Shown: piece after piece, positions 1 through 10,045 of the stretch
How positions within the stretch are numbered: position 1 is the stretch's first letter
How the letters are laid out: every line of letters starts with the position of its first letter
NCBI GenBank assembly: GCA_016215605.1
Contig: JACRJB010000074.1
Location: forward strand, 1 to 33,889
DNA length: 33,889 nucleotides
DNA from: Rhodopseudomonas palustris
GTDB taxonomy: Bacteria > Pseudomonadota > Alphaproteobacteria > Rhizobiales > Xanthobacteraceae
Direction: 5' to 3'
The notes under the pieces: model-generated
What the model saw: only the letters and a program-made list of their open reading frames with translations
Told to the model about the DNA's origin: nothing
The model's database searches: none
Translations under genes and position numbers: made by a program

Positions 1-102
1 CACGAGTGGTTTCGGACCAAGTCATTGTGCCCTCCATCGAATCTTTGCAAATCCGACGGAATCACAATCTGCCCGAAATCACTCGCTTAGTTTTCGGCCA
101 GG

Positions 103-213
103 CTCTGAGGAGCCCGGCGAAGCCGGGCGTCTCGAAGGATGTGGCCACGCAGCACCCGTGGCGCATGGTTAGAGACGGCGCTACGCGCCTCCTCACCATG
201 AGGCTCTATTTGT
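103..213. repeat. Palindromic intergenic repeat
   Basis: A GC-rich stem, GCCCGGC/GCCGGGC around 113-128, is followed by a looser pairing of the flanks (CTCTGAGGAG near 103 against CCTCACCATGAGG near 190-203). This pattern resembles repeats scattered between genes in Bradyrhizobium/Rhodopseudomonas genomes. The rest of 1-246 holds no convincing gene: the open frame that crosses it has poor codon bias and runs into the antisense of the next gene. Confidence 0.55.
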
Positions 214-246
214 GGCGAGCGCCCCGATCGCTAGAGCAGAAGCGAG

Positions 247-876
247 CTAATTGTCACCTTGGCCCGGCCGCGGCCGGTAGCGCGGCAGCGACCAGCCGCG
301 CTGCAGGGCGGCGGCGCGGACCAGCAGGGCGATGACGAAGCCGGTGCCGGTGCTGAGTTCGCGCGAGGCGCCCAGCGCCATCAGGACCACGAACGTCGCG
401 GCGCCGATCAGCGCCGCCGTGACGTAGATCTCGCGCCGCAGGATCACCGGGCTTTCGCCGCCGAGCAGATCGCGGAGGATGCCGCCGAACGTCGCGGTGA
501 CGACGCCCATCGCCACCGCGACGATGCCGTTCGCACCCGCCAGCGCGGCGCGCTCGGCGCCGCTGACCGCGAACAGCGCCATCCCGACCGCGTCGAGCCA
601 GAGCAGTGCCTGGTAGCGCGAATGCGGAATGTGCGCGGTGAAGAACACCACGCACGACACCAGCACGCAGGCGATCAGATAGCCGGGCTCGTGCAGCCAG
701 AACACCGGCTGATCGAGCAACACGTCGCGCAGCGTGCCGCCGCCGATGCCGGTGGCGGTGCCGAGCAGCGCGAAGCCGACGATGTCCATTTCCTTGCGCG
801 ATGCCACCAGCGCGCCGGTGATCGCGAACACGACGACGCCGAGCCAGTCGAGCAGCGTCGTGACGGTCTCGAACAT
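247..876 (-). CDS. UPF0126 / TRIC-like small membrane protein (YicG type)
   Basis: This 209-residue, almost wholly hydrophobic protein has about seven membrane segments. It is built from two similar halves, each ending in a glycine-rich helix followed by an Arg-Asp pair (TGIGGGTLRDVLL near residue 45 and ATFGGILRDLLGG near 130). That is the signature of the UPF0126 family, whose members are annotated as trimeric intracellular cation channel-like proteins or glycine transporters; the substrate cannot be read from sequence. It acts in the inner membrane. The ATG at 876 is chosen because the family begins there and a GGAG/GAGAG ribosome site lies just upstream. A longer in-frame reading upstream overlaps other genes in poor codon bias. 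It is the last gene of a minus-strand run of three, 134 nt after the crotonase gene. Confidence 0.85.
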   Translation of the reverse strand: MFETVTTLLDWLGVVVFAITGALVASRKEMDIVGFALLGTATGIGGGTLRDVLLDQPVFWLHEPGYLIACVLVSCVVFFTAHIPHSRYQALLWLDAVGMALFAVSGAERAALAGANGIVAVAMGVVTATFGGILRDLLGGESPVILRREIYVTAALIGAATFVVLMALGASRELSTGTGFVIALLVRAAALQRGWSLPRYRPRPGQGDN

Positions 877-1010
877 CGTGCTCTCCGCTCCAGATATGTC
901 GAGCTCTGCATCCGCCATGGCCGGGCTTGTCCCGGCCATCCACGTCTTTGTCGCGACTGCTGCTCCAGGCGCGGATGGCCGGAACGAGGCCGGCCATGAC
1001 GTGCGAGGAT

Positions 1011-1826
1011 TTAGCGCCCCTCGAACTTCGCCTCGCGCTTCTCCATGAACGCCGCGATGCCTTCCTTCATGTCGTGGGTTTTGAACAGCGGCAGCAGCTG
1101 CAAGTACACGTGGTGGACGTGGTCCGGGAAGGTTTCGTTGAGCCCGATCCGCATCATCCGCTTGGCGGCCTGCACCGCGAGCGGCGCGTTGCCGGCGATC
1201 TCCTTCGCCACGGCACGGGCGCGGCCCATCAGCTCGGCGTCGGGCACCACTTCGTTGGCGAGGCCCCAGTCCAGGCTCTCGCGCGCGGACAGCGTGCGGC
1301 CGGTGAAGATCAATTCGGACGCTTTCGCCCAGCCGATCATCCGCGGCAGAAACCAGGTGCCGCCGCTCTCCGGCACCACGCCGCGCTTGACGAAGGCCGC
1401 GGCGAGCTTGGCGGATTCGGCCATGATGCGGATGTCGCAGCCGAGCGCCGTGTCCATGCCGTAGCCGGCCGCGCCGCCGTTGACGGCGCAGATCGTCGGC
1501 TTGTCCATGCCCTGCAGCACGGTCGGCGGCGTATTGCGCAAATCGAGCGTGGTCGGCGACGACGCCGCGCTCAGCCCGTCCTCGCCGCGCTCCTTGCGCA
1601 GATCGAGCCCGGCGCAGAACGCGCGGCCGTTGCCGGTGAGGATCACGCAGCGGACGTCGGGATCCTGATTGGCCTCGAGCAGCAATCGCGCCAGCTCGTT
1701 GAGCATCGGCCCGGAGATGGTGTTCATCCGCTCCGGCGCGTTCAGCGTGATGGTCGCGATGTGGTCCTCGACGGCGTAGAGGACTTCGCTGGGGGCGGCT
1801 TCTGTGGAGCGCTTCGTTTCGGTCAT
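1011..1826 (-). CDS. Enoyl-CoA hydratase/isomerase (crotonase) family protein
   Basis: This 271-residue protein has the full crotonase fold signature: a substrate-binding AFCAGLDL loop (residues 69-76, first oxyanion-hole amide), a second oxyanion loop NGGAAGYG (116-123), and VPESGGTWFLPR (151-162). The family hydrates or isomerises acyl-CoA thioesters in the cytoplasm, usually in fatty-acid or aromatic-acid breakdown. The canonical pair of catalytic glutamates of true enoyl-CoA hydratase is not obvious: Asp125 stands where the first is expected and the clear acidic residue is Glu153, as in the isomerase-like VPE subgroup. The exact reaction is therefore open. The start at 1826 follows a perfect AGGAGG ribosome site. 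Upstream in the same frame lies only the palindromic repeat. It is separated from the hydroxyacid dehydrogenase gene by that repeat. Confidence 0.88.
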   Translation of the reverse strand: MTETKRSTEAAPSEVLYAVEDHIATITLNAPERMNTISGPMLNELARLLLEANQDPDVRCVILTGNGRAFCAGLDLRKERGEDGLSAASSPTTLDLRNTPPTVLQGMDKPTICAVNGGAAGYGMDTALGCDIRIMAESAKLAAAFVKRGVVPESGGTWFLPRMIGWAKASELIFTGRTLSARESLDWGLANEVVPDAELMGRARAVAKEIAGNAPLAVQAAKRMMRIGLNETFPDHVHHVYLQLLPLFKTHDMKEGIAAFMEKREAKFEGR

Positions 1827-1874
1827 CGGTGTCCTCCTGTTTTTTGTTGTTCTTGTTGTTGTTAGTTGTCCTCT

Positions 1875-1960
1875 CCCCGTCATTGCGAGGAGCGCAGCGA
1901 CGAAGCAATCCAGCCCAGTGCACGGAGCTGGATTGCTTCGCTGCGCTCGCAATGACGGGG
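1875..1960. repeat. Palindromic repeat (GTCATTGCGAGG family)
   Basis: Long inverted repeat with arms of about 35 nt: GTCATTGCGAGGAGCGCAG on the left is mirrored by a right arm ending CTCGCAATGACGGGG. The short centre spans about 1914-1929. It lies between two minus-strand genes and could form a large RNA hairpin. The sequence type is a common intergenic repeat in Bradyrhizobium relatives. Confidence 0.75.
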
Positions 1961-1982
1961 CGGGCGCCTTCCGCGCGGCCGC

Positions 1983-3122
<1,140 letters not shown>

Positions 3123-3219
3123 GAACGTCGCCGCCCCTGGTCCGTTTCTGCGCGTCGGGTCCTCTAGCACGCCGGCGCGGGACGCAACATGGTGCAGCGG
3201 CGTGTGCCAGCCCGCCGCG

Positions 3220-3244
3220 GGAACAGCGCCGGTTCCGGCGCGTT
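3220..3244 (+). promoter_or_regulatory. Putative EcfG (general stress) promoter
   Basis: GGAAC at 3220-3224 is followed after exactly 16 nt by CGTT at 3241-3244. This fits the alphaproteobacterial EcfG consensus GGAAC-N16/17-CGTT. Transcription would begin near 3251, giving a leader of about 33 nt before the small gene at 3284. The motif is seen directly; control by EcfG is inference. Confidence 0.65.
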
Positions 3245-3283
3245 CTTCTGCCAGACCCCACCACAATGGAGCAGGAGACCCTC

Positions 3284-3493
3284 ATGGCGACCGCCAAGAC
3301 CGTCGAGAAAACCGTCGAAACCACTGTCGAGAAGACGTCCGACACCCCGGTCAAGCACACCACTCACGAGAAGAACCAGCGTGACGACGAACTGAACGAG
3401 GCGCTGGAAGAGTCGTTTCCGGGTTCCGACCCGCTCAGCGTCACCCAGCCGGCCCCGTCGAAGCCGGACGGCGACAGCAAGCGCAAGGGCTGA
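3284..3493 (+). CDS. Small conserved protein with ESFPGSDP motif
   Basis: This 69-residue, highly charged protein has no membrane segment or signal peptide. The N-terminal third is a Thr/Val/Glu/Lys repeat-like stretch (TVEKTVETTVEKT, residues 5-17). The C-terminal half holds DDELNEALEESFPGSDPLSV, a motif seen with small changes (ESFPASDP) in many short uncharacterised proteins of Proteobacteria. No function is known to me; the composition suggests a largely disordered protein. The ATG at 3284 is preferred over 3266 because AGGAG sits 7 nt upstream of it. An EcfG-type promoter lies just upstream, which suggests a role in the general stress response (inference). A strong hairpin with a T-rich tail follows the gene, so it is probably transcribed alone. 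Confidence 0.8.
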   Translation: MATAKTVEKTVETTVEKTSDTPVKHTTHEKNQRDDELNEALEESFPGSDPLSVTQPAPSKPDGDSKRKG

Positions 3494-3545
3494 GCCGCCC
3501 CCGGTTTCGCCAGATTTGGTGTTTATCGTACGTTTTCAACAGCTT

Positions 3546-3592
3546 GCGCCGCCGTTGCCGGACGGCGGCGCGTAATCTTTCTTTATATTTTT
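3546..3592 (+). terminator. Likely intrinsic terminator
   Basis: A perfect 10-bp stem, GCGCCGCCGT (3546-3555) with ACGGCGGCGC (3562-3571), around a 6-nt loop is followed by a T-rich tract (TAATCTTTCTTTATATTTTTT). It would end the small stress-protein transcript before glmM. Confidence 0.6.
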
Positions 3593-3701
3593 TGAAGGGC
3601 CCCCCACTAAAATGGCCGTATAAGCGGTTCGGCCAAGGCGGCGGGGACCGGAATTCCGGTCCGGAAGGCGCCGGACCATGGTTTGGGCGGGGGAAATTTT
3701 C

Positions 3702-5054
<1,353 letters not shown>

Positions 5055-5145
5055 TCGCTGCTGCGGCGCGCGCGTAGTTCCGCGCTGCAACGCTGCCATC
5101 GCGAATTGCGACTACCCAAACGGGCCGCTTCGCTCTAGGTTTTCG

Positions 5146-5173
5146 ACGGCCGGCACAATTGCCGGCCGTTTTT
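5146..5173 (+). terminator. Intrinsic terminator after glmM
   Basis: ACGGCCGGC (5146-5154) pairs with GCCGGCCGT (5161-5169) around a 6-nt loop, and a run of five T follows. It lies about 90 nt after the glmM stop and before the MFS exporter. Confidence 0.85.
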
Positions 5174-5228
5174 CGTTGTCGGCGGCCCGGCTGAACGGGC
5201 GCCGCATCACTCTCCAGGAAGCGCCGCC

Positions 5229-6494
5229 GTGAACAAGCCCGTCGCCGTCGACGTCGATATCGCCGCTCCGGTCACCACGCCGGATCTGGCGCTGCCGGAG
5301 CGCACCGCGCCGGCGCCGACTCCTCCGACCGGGCCGGCCTATATCGTGCTCGGCGGCATCAGCTTCTCGCATTTCCTCAACGACACCATGCAGTCGCTGA
5401 TTCCGTCGGTGTATCCGATCCTGAAGGCGAACTACGCGCTGGATTTCGGCCAGATCGGCCTGATCACGCTGGCGTTCCAGTTCACCGCGTCGCTGCTGCA
5501 GCCGGTGGTCGGCCACATGACCGACAAGAAGGCGCAGCCGTTCTCGCTGGCGATCGGCATGGGCTCGACCTTTTTGGGCCTGCTGCTGCTCAGCGTCGCG
5601 CATTCCTACGCGGTGATCCTGATCGCCGCGGCGATGATCGGTCTCGGCTCGGCGGTGTTCCATCCGGAATCGGCGCGGATCGCGCGGCTCGCCTCTGGCG
5701 GCCGCCACGGCATGGCGCAATCGGTGTTCCAGGTCGGCGGCAACGCCGGCACCGCGCTCGGCCCGGTGCTGGCGGCGCTGATCGTGGTGCCGTTCGGCCA
5801 GCCGTCGATCGCCTGGTTCTCGTCGATCGCCTTCGTCGCCATCATCGTGCTGTGGCGGATCGGCGTGTGGTACAAGCCGCAGGTCGCCGCCAAGAAGAAG
5901 ATGCTGGTCAATCCGCATCCGAACGCGCCCGGCAAGCGGCGGGTGATGGTCGCGCTGGTGGTGCTGGTGGCGCTGCTGTTCTCCAAGCAGCTCTATCTGT
6001 CCAGCCTGTCGAGCTACTACACCTTCTATCTGATCGAGAAGTTCCACGTCTCGACCCAGACCGCGCAGATGTTCCTGTTCATCTTCCTCGCCGCCACCGC
6101 GGCCGGGGTGTTCTTCGGCGGCCCGCTCGGCGACCGCTTCGGCCGCCGCTACGTGATCTGGTTCTCGATCCTCGGCATCCTGCCGTTCACGCTGGCGCTG
6201 CCCTATGCGGGGCTGTACGCCAGCGCGGTGCTGACGGTGTTCATCGGCTTCATCCTGGCGTCGGCGACGCCGGCGATCATCGTGTTCGCGCAGGAACTGA
6301 TGCCGCACCGCTTCGGCATGATCTCGGGCGTGTTCTTCGGCTTCGCCTTCGGCATCGGCGGCCTCGGCGCCGCGGCGCTCGGCGAGGTCGCCGACCGGCA
6401 CGGCATCGACTTCGTCTACCAGGTCTGCTCGTTCCTGCCGGCGCTGGGCCTGCTCGCGGTGCTGCTGCCGAAGATGCCGCGCCACGCCCATTGA
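5229..6494 (+). CDS. fsr: MFS transporter, fosmidomycin-resistance (Fsr) type
   Basis: This 421-residue inner-membrane protein has about 12 membrane helices after a Pro/Ala-rich cytoplasmic leader of roughly 35 residues. The first helix region has GGISFSHFLNDT, and loop 2-3 has GHMTDKK, the family's MFS motif A. The second half has the matching GGPLGDRFGRR. GSAVFHPESARIA and GLGAAALGEVADRHG are typical of the Fsr/YfnC-like subgroup, which exports fosmidomycin in E. coli; the natural substrate here is unknown. Translation is set to the GTG at 5229 because AGGAAG lies 8 nt upstream. The gene is flanked by a terminator upstream and a long repeat-bearing gap downstream, so it appears to be a single transcript. 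Confidence 0.85.
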   Translation: MNKPVAVDVDIAAPVTTPDLALPERTAPAPTPPTGPAYIVLGGISFSHFLNDTMQSLIPSVYPILKANYALDFGQIGLITLAFQFTASLLQPVVGHMTDKKAQPFSLAIGMGSTFLGLLLLSVAHSYAVILIAAAMIGLGSAVFHPESARIARLASGGRHGMAQSVFQVGGNAGTALGPVLAALIVVPFGQPSIAWFSSIAFVAIIVLWRIGVWYKPQVAAKKKMLVNPHPNAPGKRRVMVALVVLVALLFSKQLYLSSLSSYYTFYLIEKFHVSTQTAQMFLFIFLAATAAGVFFGGPLGDRFGRRYVIWFSILGILPFTLALPYAGLYASAVLTVFIGFILASATPAIIVFAQELMPHRFGMISGVFFGFAFGIGGLGAAALGEVADRHGIDFVYQVCSFLPALGLLAVLLPKMPRHAH

Positions 6495-6532
6495 GGCGGG
6501 CGCCGCACAGGCGCGCTACCTTCACTTCCTCG

Positions 6533-6553
6533 CGGGCGACAGCTGGTCGCCCG
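6533..6553 (+). terminator. Hairpin after fsr, possible weak terminator
   Basis: CGGGCGAC (6533-6540) pairs perfectly with GTCGCCCG (6546-6553) around a 5-nt loop, 38 nt after the stop of the MFS gene. There is no T tract, so termination by this hairpin alone is doubtful. Confidence 0.3.
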
Positions 6554-6587
6554 TGCATGAATGTTCAGCCGCTGCACCCGCAATGAG

Positions 6588-6704
6588 TCGTGCCCGCGCA
6601 GGCGGGGACCCATAGCCCCTGGCTTCCTCAGCGAAGCAAGGCCTCTGCCGCAGGACTTCAATCGATAGGCTGCGGCGTATGGGTCCCCGCCTGCGCGGGG
6701 ACGA
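6588..6704. repeat. Palindromic repeat (CCCGCGCAGGCGGGGACCCA family)
   Basis: Two near-perfect arms of about 26 nt (6588-6614 and 6678-6704) read GCGCAGGCGGGGACCCATA and its complement around a 63-nt centre. It lies in the 572-nt gap between fsr and the first outer-membrane gene. The remainder of the gap holds a GC hairpin at 6834-6850, the CtrA-type box at 6972-6986, and no convincing gene. Confidence 0.75.
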
Positions 6705-6971
6705 CATGCGGAGAGGTGCGGCGCAAACCGCCGATCCGCTCCGTGCCCAAGTCCATCCGCGATAGCCTTGCCGTGCGCGGGGCGAGGGAGTGCGCTTAGC
6801 TCAGCTGCTCCGCTCGCGCCCCGAACAGAAAGCGCCCGGCGTCGCCGGGCCGGTCGTCATCATTTTCGTCAAGAATTTGTTAGTGACTATGAACGCGCAA
6901 GCGCATCGCGCAGCGGGCGCTTAGTTCCGATAGCGATCGTCGTCACCAAATATCAACCTTAAGAATTAGGG

Positions 6972-6986
6972 TTAAGTCGGGCTTAA
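6972..6986 (+). promoter_or_regulatory. Putative CtrA-binding box
   Basis: TTAA-N7-TTAA (6972-6975 and 6983-6986) matches the core of the cell-cycle regulator CtrA site. A further TTAA at 6959-6962 and the inverted pair CCTTAAG/CTTAAGG (6957-6963, 6982-6988) frame it. It lies about 80 nt before the start of the outer-membrane protein gene. The canonical extra C after the second half-site is a G here. Confidence 0.45.
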
Positions 6987-7066
6987 GGATTTGCTGGCAT
7001 CGTGCGTCCATAGGTTTCCGAGTGTGGGGCCTCCGTAACTCATCATTGGACCAGAGGACGAAGCCA

Positions 7067-7909
7067 ATGCGTAGCGTGAAGATGATTTTGGCCGCCGGAG
7101 CGGCTTCGATGGTTTGCTCGGCGGCGATGGCCGCGGATATGCCGATTGCCCCGCCGCCGGCCTACGCGCCGCCGCCGGTCGAGGATTTCGGCGGCTGGTA
7201 TCTGCGCGGCGACATCGGCTTCAGCAACCAGCAGGTCAAGGATCTTCGCTACGGCCGCGAGTCGGCCTATTCGCAGCTGACCTCGTTCGATCAGCAGACC
7301 ACGTTCGACGCGGCCGGCATCTACGGCGTCGGCGTCGGCTATCAGTTCAACAACTGGTTCCGTGCGGACGTCGTCGGCCAGTATCGCGGCAGCTCGAACT
7401 TCAAGGGCACCGACCGGTTCAACGGCACCGCCAGCGGTTTCGCCTACAGCGGCATCGACAATTACAGCGCCTCGAAGTCGGAATGGCTGGTGATGGCCAA
7501 CGGCTACGTCGATCTCGGCACCTGGTGGTGCGTGACGCCGTTCGTCGGCGCCGGCGTCGGCGCCGCGCGGGTGACGATGGCGAACTTCACCGACACCGGC
7601 ATCAACAACATTCCGTTCTCGACCGCGAGCTTCGCCAGCGCGCCGACCGCGTCGAAGTGGAATCTGGCCTGGGCGCTGCACACCGGTCTCGCCTACAAGG
7701 TCAATCCGAACCTGACGCTCGAACTGGCCTACAGCTACCTCAATCTCGGCGACGGCTACACCGGCTCGCTCTCGACCTTCACCGGCCTGACCTCGAACAA
7801 CAGCTTCAAGTTCAAGGACATCACCTCGCACGACGTCAAGCTCGGCGTGCGCTGGAACCTCGACTCCGCGCCGGCCTACGCGCCGCCGCCGCTGATGCGC
7901 AAGGGCTGA
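7067..7909 (+). CDS. Outer-membrane beta-barrel protein with Pro-rich ends
   Basis: This 280-residue precursor has a clear signal peptide: Arg/Lys N-region, hydrophobic core, and probable cleavage after AMA near residue 22. The mature part opens with a Pro-rich stretch (PIAPPPAYAPPP, 26-37). A first strand GGWYLRGDIGF, alternating strands with many aromatic and Gly residues, and a last strand HDVKLGVRWNL follow. It ends in a second AYAPPP segment and Arg-Lys-Gly. This is the Omp25/Omp31-like small barrel type common in Rhizobiales. The usual C-terminal aromatic residue is absent, because the Pro-rich tail extends past the last strand. The ATG at 7067 has GAGGA about 10 nt upstream and begins the signal peptide; the GTG at 7022 would spoil it. 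A CtrA-type box lies upstream and a strong terminator downstream. Confidence 0.88.
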   Translation: MRSVKMILAAGAASMVCSAAMAADMPIAPPPAYAPPPVEDFGGWYLRGDIGFSNQQVKDLRYGRESAYSQLTSFDQQTTFDAAGIYGVGVGYQFNNWFRADVVGQYRGSSNFKGTDRFNGTASGFAYSGIDNYSASKSEWLVMANGYVDLGTWWCVTPFVGAGVGAARVTMANFTDTGINNIPFSTASFASAPTASKWNLAWALHTGLAYKVNPNLTLELAYSYLNLGDGYTGSLSTFTGLTSNNSFKFKDITSHDVKLGVRWNLDSAPAYAPPPLMRKG

Positions 7910-7959
7910 TCGGCCGCGATCGCGAACGTCGAACGGCGTTCGTCGTCTTAACAAGTCTT

Positions 7960-7993
7960 AACGGCGCGGGTCTCTCCCGCGCCGTTTTGTTTT
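7960..7993 (+). terminator. Intrinsic terminator after outer-membrane gene
   Basis: AACGGCGCGGG (7960-7970) pairs with CCCGCGCCGTT (7976-7986) around TCTCT and runs into TTTTGTTTT. It is a textbook terminator about 50 nt after the stop. Confidence 0.9.
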
Positions 7994-8076
7994 GCCAAAA
8001 AGCCCGCCGCGACAACGATTGATTAAGGTTAACGGGCGATGATCACTCCCGTGATCGAAGGGTCGGGAGCGTTGCG

Positions 8077-8874
8077 ATGCGTAGAGTTCTGATGGCGGCG
8101 GCGGCGATGATGGCGGCGGCGCAGGGCGCCGAGGCGGCCGATATGCCGGAGTTCGGCGCGCTGCGCGGCGCGCTGGTGGACACGCCCCGCGGCGTGGTCA
8201 ATTGGCAGGGCTTCTATGTCGGCGGTCAGGCCGGCTACGGCACCTCCGACATGGATTTCACCAATTCGACGCAGGAGATTGCGTCGAAGCTGCTGGTCAA
8301 CACGGTGATCGAGAATTCGATGGGCACGTCGTCGTGGCCCGTGCTCGGCAAGAATTCGTCGCACGGCCAGGGCTACGGCGGCTTCGTCGGCTACAACGCG
8401 CAGTGGGACGACGTCGTGCTCGGCCTCGAGGCCAACTATCTGCACGGCAGCTTCGGCGGCTCGATGAGCGGCACGATGGGCCGGCAGACCGCGGTCGGCA
8501 ACGTGGCCTATTCGGCGACCTACGATTCCTACGCCTCGATCAAGGTCAACGACGTCGGGTCGGCCCGGCTCCGCGCCGGCTGGGCGGTCGGCAGCTTCCT
8601 GCCCTATGCGTTCGGCGGCGTCTCGCTCGGCCAGGCCGACATCATCCGCAGCGCGACCATCTCCGGCACCCAGGGCGGCGTCCCGTTCACCCCGCTCACC
8701 GCGAGCCAGATCCAGAACGGCCACTTCATCTACGGCTATTCCGGCGGTCTCGGCGTCGACATGATGCTGTATCGCGGCCTGTTCGTGCGCGCCGAGTGGG
8801 AGTACCAGAAGTTCGCCGCGCCGATCAACACCGCGGTGTCGACCGTGCGCGCCGGCCTCGGCTACAAATTCTGA
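8077..8874 (+). CDS. Outer-membrane beta-barrel protein (Omp25/31-like)
   Basis: This 265-residue precursor has a signal peptide (MRRVLMAAAAMMAAAQGAEA, cleavage near residue 20). The mature part begins ADMPEFG and its first strand is WQGFYVGGQAGYG, a motif typical of porin-family proteins in Rhizobiales. The chain alternates strands and Gly/Ser/Thr-rich loops and ends RAGLGYKF. The terminal Phe is the usual signal for the BAM outer-membrane insertion machinery, unlike the neighbouring barrel protein, which lacks it. The two are in the same class but differ clearly in sequence, so a recent duplication is not supported. The ATG at 8077 is preceded by GGGAG about 8 nt upstream. The upstream terminator isolates it from its neighbour; the GST gene begins 63 nt after its stop. 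Confidence 0.87.
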   Translation: MRRVLMAAAAMMAAAQGAEAADMPEFGALRGALVDTPRGVVNWQGFYVGGQAGYGTSDMDFTNSTQEIASKLLVNTVIENSMGTSSWPVLGKNSSHGQGYGGFVGYNAQWDDVVLGLEANYLHGSFGGSMSGTMGRQTAVGNVAYSATYDSYASIKVNDVGSARLRAGWAVGSFLPYAFGGVSLGQADIIRSATISGTQGGVPFTPLTASQIQNGHFIYGYSGGLGVDMMLYRGLFVRAEWEYQKFAAPINTAVSTVRAGLGYKF

Positions 8875-8937
8875 TCGCGACCAGATTGACGTCGACCTCT
8901 GCCGCTGATCGACTGCGGTCGCAGCGGTGGATGGGCG

Positions 8938-9528
8938 ATGAAGATTTACGGCGATCTCAAATCGGGCAATTGCCTGAAGGTGAAATGGGTGTGCGACGCG
9001 CTGGCGTCGCCCTACCAGTGGGTCGCCGTCGACACGATGAAGGGCGACACCCGGACGCCGGAGTTCCTCGCGCTCAATCCGGCCGGGCAGGTCCCCGTCG
9101 TGGTGCTGGACGACGGCCGGCCGCTGGCGCAGTCCAACGCGATCATCCGCTATCTCGCCCGCGACAGCGATCTGCTGCCGCGCGATCCCTACCTCGCCGC
9201 CAGGATGGACGAGTGGCTGTTCTGGGAGCAGTACAGCCACGAGCCCTATATCGCGGTGTGCCGCTATCAGATGCTGTATCTCGGCAAGCCGGCGGCGGCG
9301 CGCGATCCGGCCAAGGTCGAGCGCGGCCATGCGGCGCTCGCGCTGATGGACCGCCATCTCGCAGACTCCCGCTTCTTGGTCGGGCCGGACTGCTCGCTCG
9401 CCGACGTCGCGCTGTTGGCCTACAGCCGCGTGGCGCCTGAAGGCGGCTTCGCGCTCGACGGCTATCCCGCCGTGCGGCGCTGGATCGCCGATGCCGAACG
9501 CGCGCTCGGCGTCGCGCCGCTCGCATGA
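8938..9528 (+). CDS. Glutathione S-transferase family protein
   Basis: This 196-residue cytoplasmic protein has the two GST domains. The N-terminal thioredoxin-like half (1-77) holds MKIYGDLKSGNCLKVKW with a candidate glutathione-activating Ser9, the cis-Pro motif NPAGQVPVVVLDDG (residues 47-60), and the glutathione-contacting QSNAIIRYLA (65-74). The C-terminal helical half holds the N-capping box SLADVALLAYSRV near 153-165. GSTs conjugate glutathione to electrophiles or reduce peroxides; no substrate can be inferred. The start at 8938 fits the family; the ribosome site is weak (GGATGGGCG). The GNAT gene starts 8 nt after the stop, so the two are likely co-translated. Confidence 0.88.
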   Translation: MKIYGDLKSGNCLKVKWVCDALASPYQWVAVDTMKGDTRTPEFLALNPAGQVPVVVLDDGRPLAQSNAIIRYLARDSDLLPRDPYLAARMDEWLFWEQYSHEPYIAVCRYQMLYLGKPAAARDPAKVERGHAALALMDRHLADSRFLVGPDCSLADVALLAYSRVAPEGGFALDGYPAVRRWIADAERALGVAPLA

Positions 9529-9535
9529 TGCAGCC

Positions 9536-10003
9536 ATGACCGGCCCGGCCATCGCCATCCGCCCGGCGCGCCGCGACGACGTGGCCGCGATCGTGGCGAT
9601 GCTCGCCGACGACCATCTCGGCCGCGGCCGGGAACGGGTCGAGGATCCGCTGCCCGAACCTTACTACGCGGCGTTCGAGGCGCTGGCGTGTGCGCCGCAC
9701 ATCAGGATGGTGGTGGCGCACGACGAGTCCGGCCGGGTGGTCGGCTGCCTGCAGCTCGCGGTGCTGCCGGGCCTCAGCTCGCAGGGCGCCTCGCGCGGAA
9801 TCATCGAGGACGTCCGGGTCGCGAGCGATTGCCGGAGCCGGGGCATCGGCGAGGCCCTGGTGCGCTGGGCGATCGCCGAGGCGAGGGACCAGGGTTGCCG
9901 CCTGGTCGAGCTGTTCACCCATGGCAGCCGGGTCGACGCGCAGCGCTTCTATGCCCGGCTCGGATTCCAGCCCAGTCACGTCGGGATGACGATGCGGTTC
10001 TGA
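9536..10003 (+). CDS. GNAT-family N-acetyltransferase
   Basis: This 155-residue protein has the GNAT fold: strand 1 IAIRPARRDDVAAIVAML (residues 6-23), the central EDVRVASDCRSRGIGEALV containing the acetyl-CoA pyrophosphate loop (R/Q-x-x-G-x-G/A form, here CRSRGIGEAL), and the C-terminal DAQRFYARLGFQPSH motif typical of the family. Such enzymes acetylate small amines, amino acids or proteins; the substrate is unknown. The ATG at 9536 is chosen as the start because the fold begins right after it. An upstream in-frame ATG at 9491 would overlap the GST gene. The 8-nt gap to the GST stop suggests translational coupling. Confidence 0.87.
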   Translation: MTGPAIAIRPARRDDVAAIVAMLADDHLGRGRERVEDPLPEPYYAAFEALACAPHIRMVVAHDESGRVVGCLQLAVLPGLSSQGASRGIIEDVRVASDCRSRGIGEALVRWAIAEARDQGCRLVELFTHGSRVDAQRFYARLGFQPSHVGMTMRF

Positions 10004-10045
10004 CGCCGGCCGGATGATGCGTCGCAGTATATTCATATATTCGTA

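Noticed and set aside
6-335. Possible plus-strand gene at the left edge
   Set aside because: It runs through the palindromic repeat and into the antisense of the UPF0126 gene. There is no ribosome site or family resemblance.
1840-1980. N-terminal extension of the crotonase through the repeat
   Set aside because: The extra residues are translated repeat, and AGGAGG directly before the ATG at 1826 fixes the start.
3578-3592. TATATT as a -10 box for glmM
   Set aside because: No -35 lies at a usable distance (the nearest TTGCCG is about 23 nt away), and the T-rich tract fits a terminator tail better.
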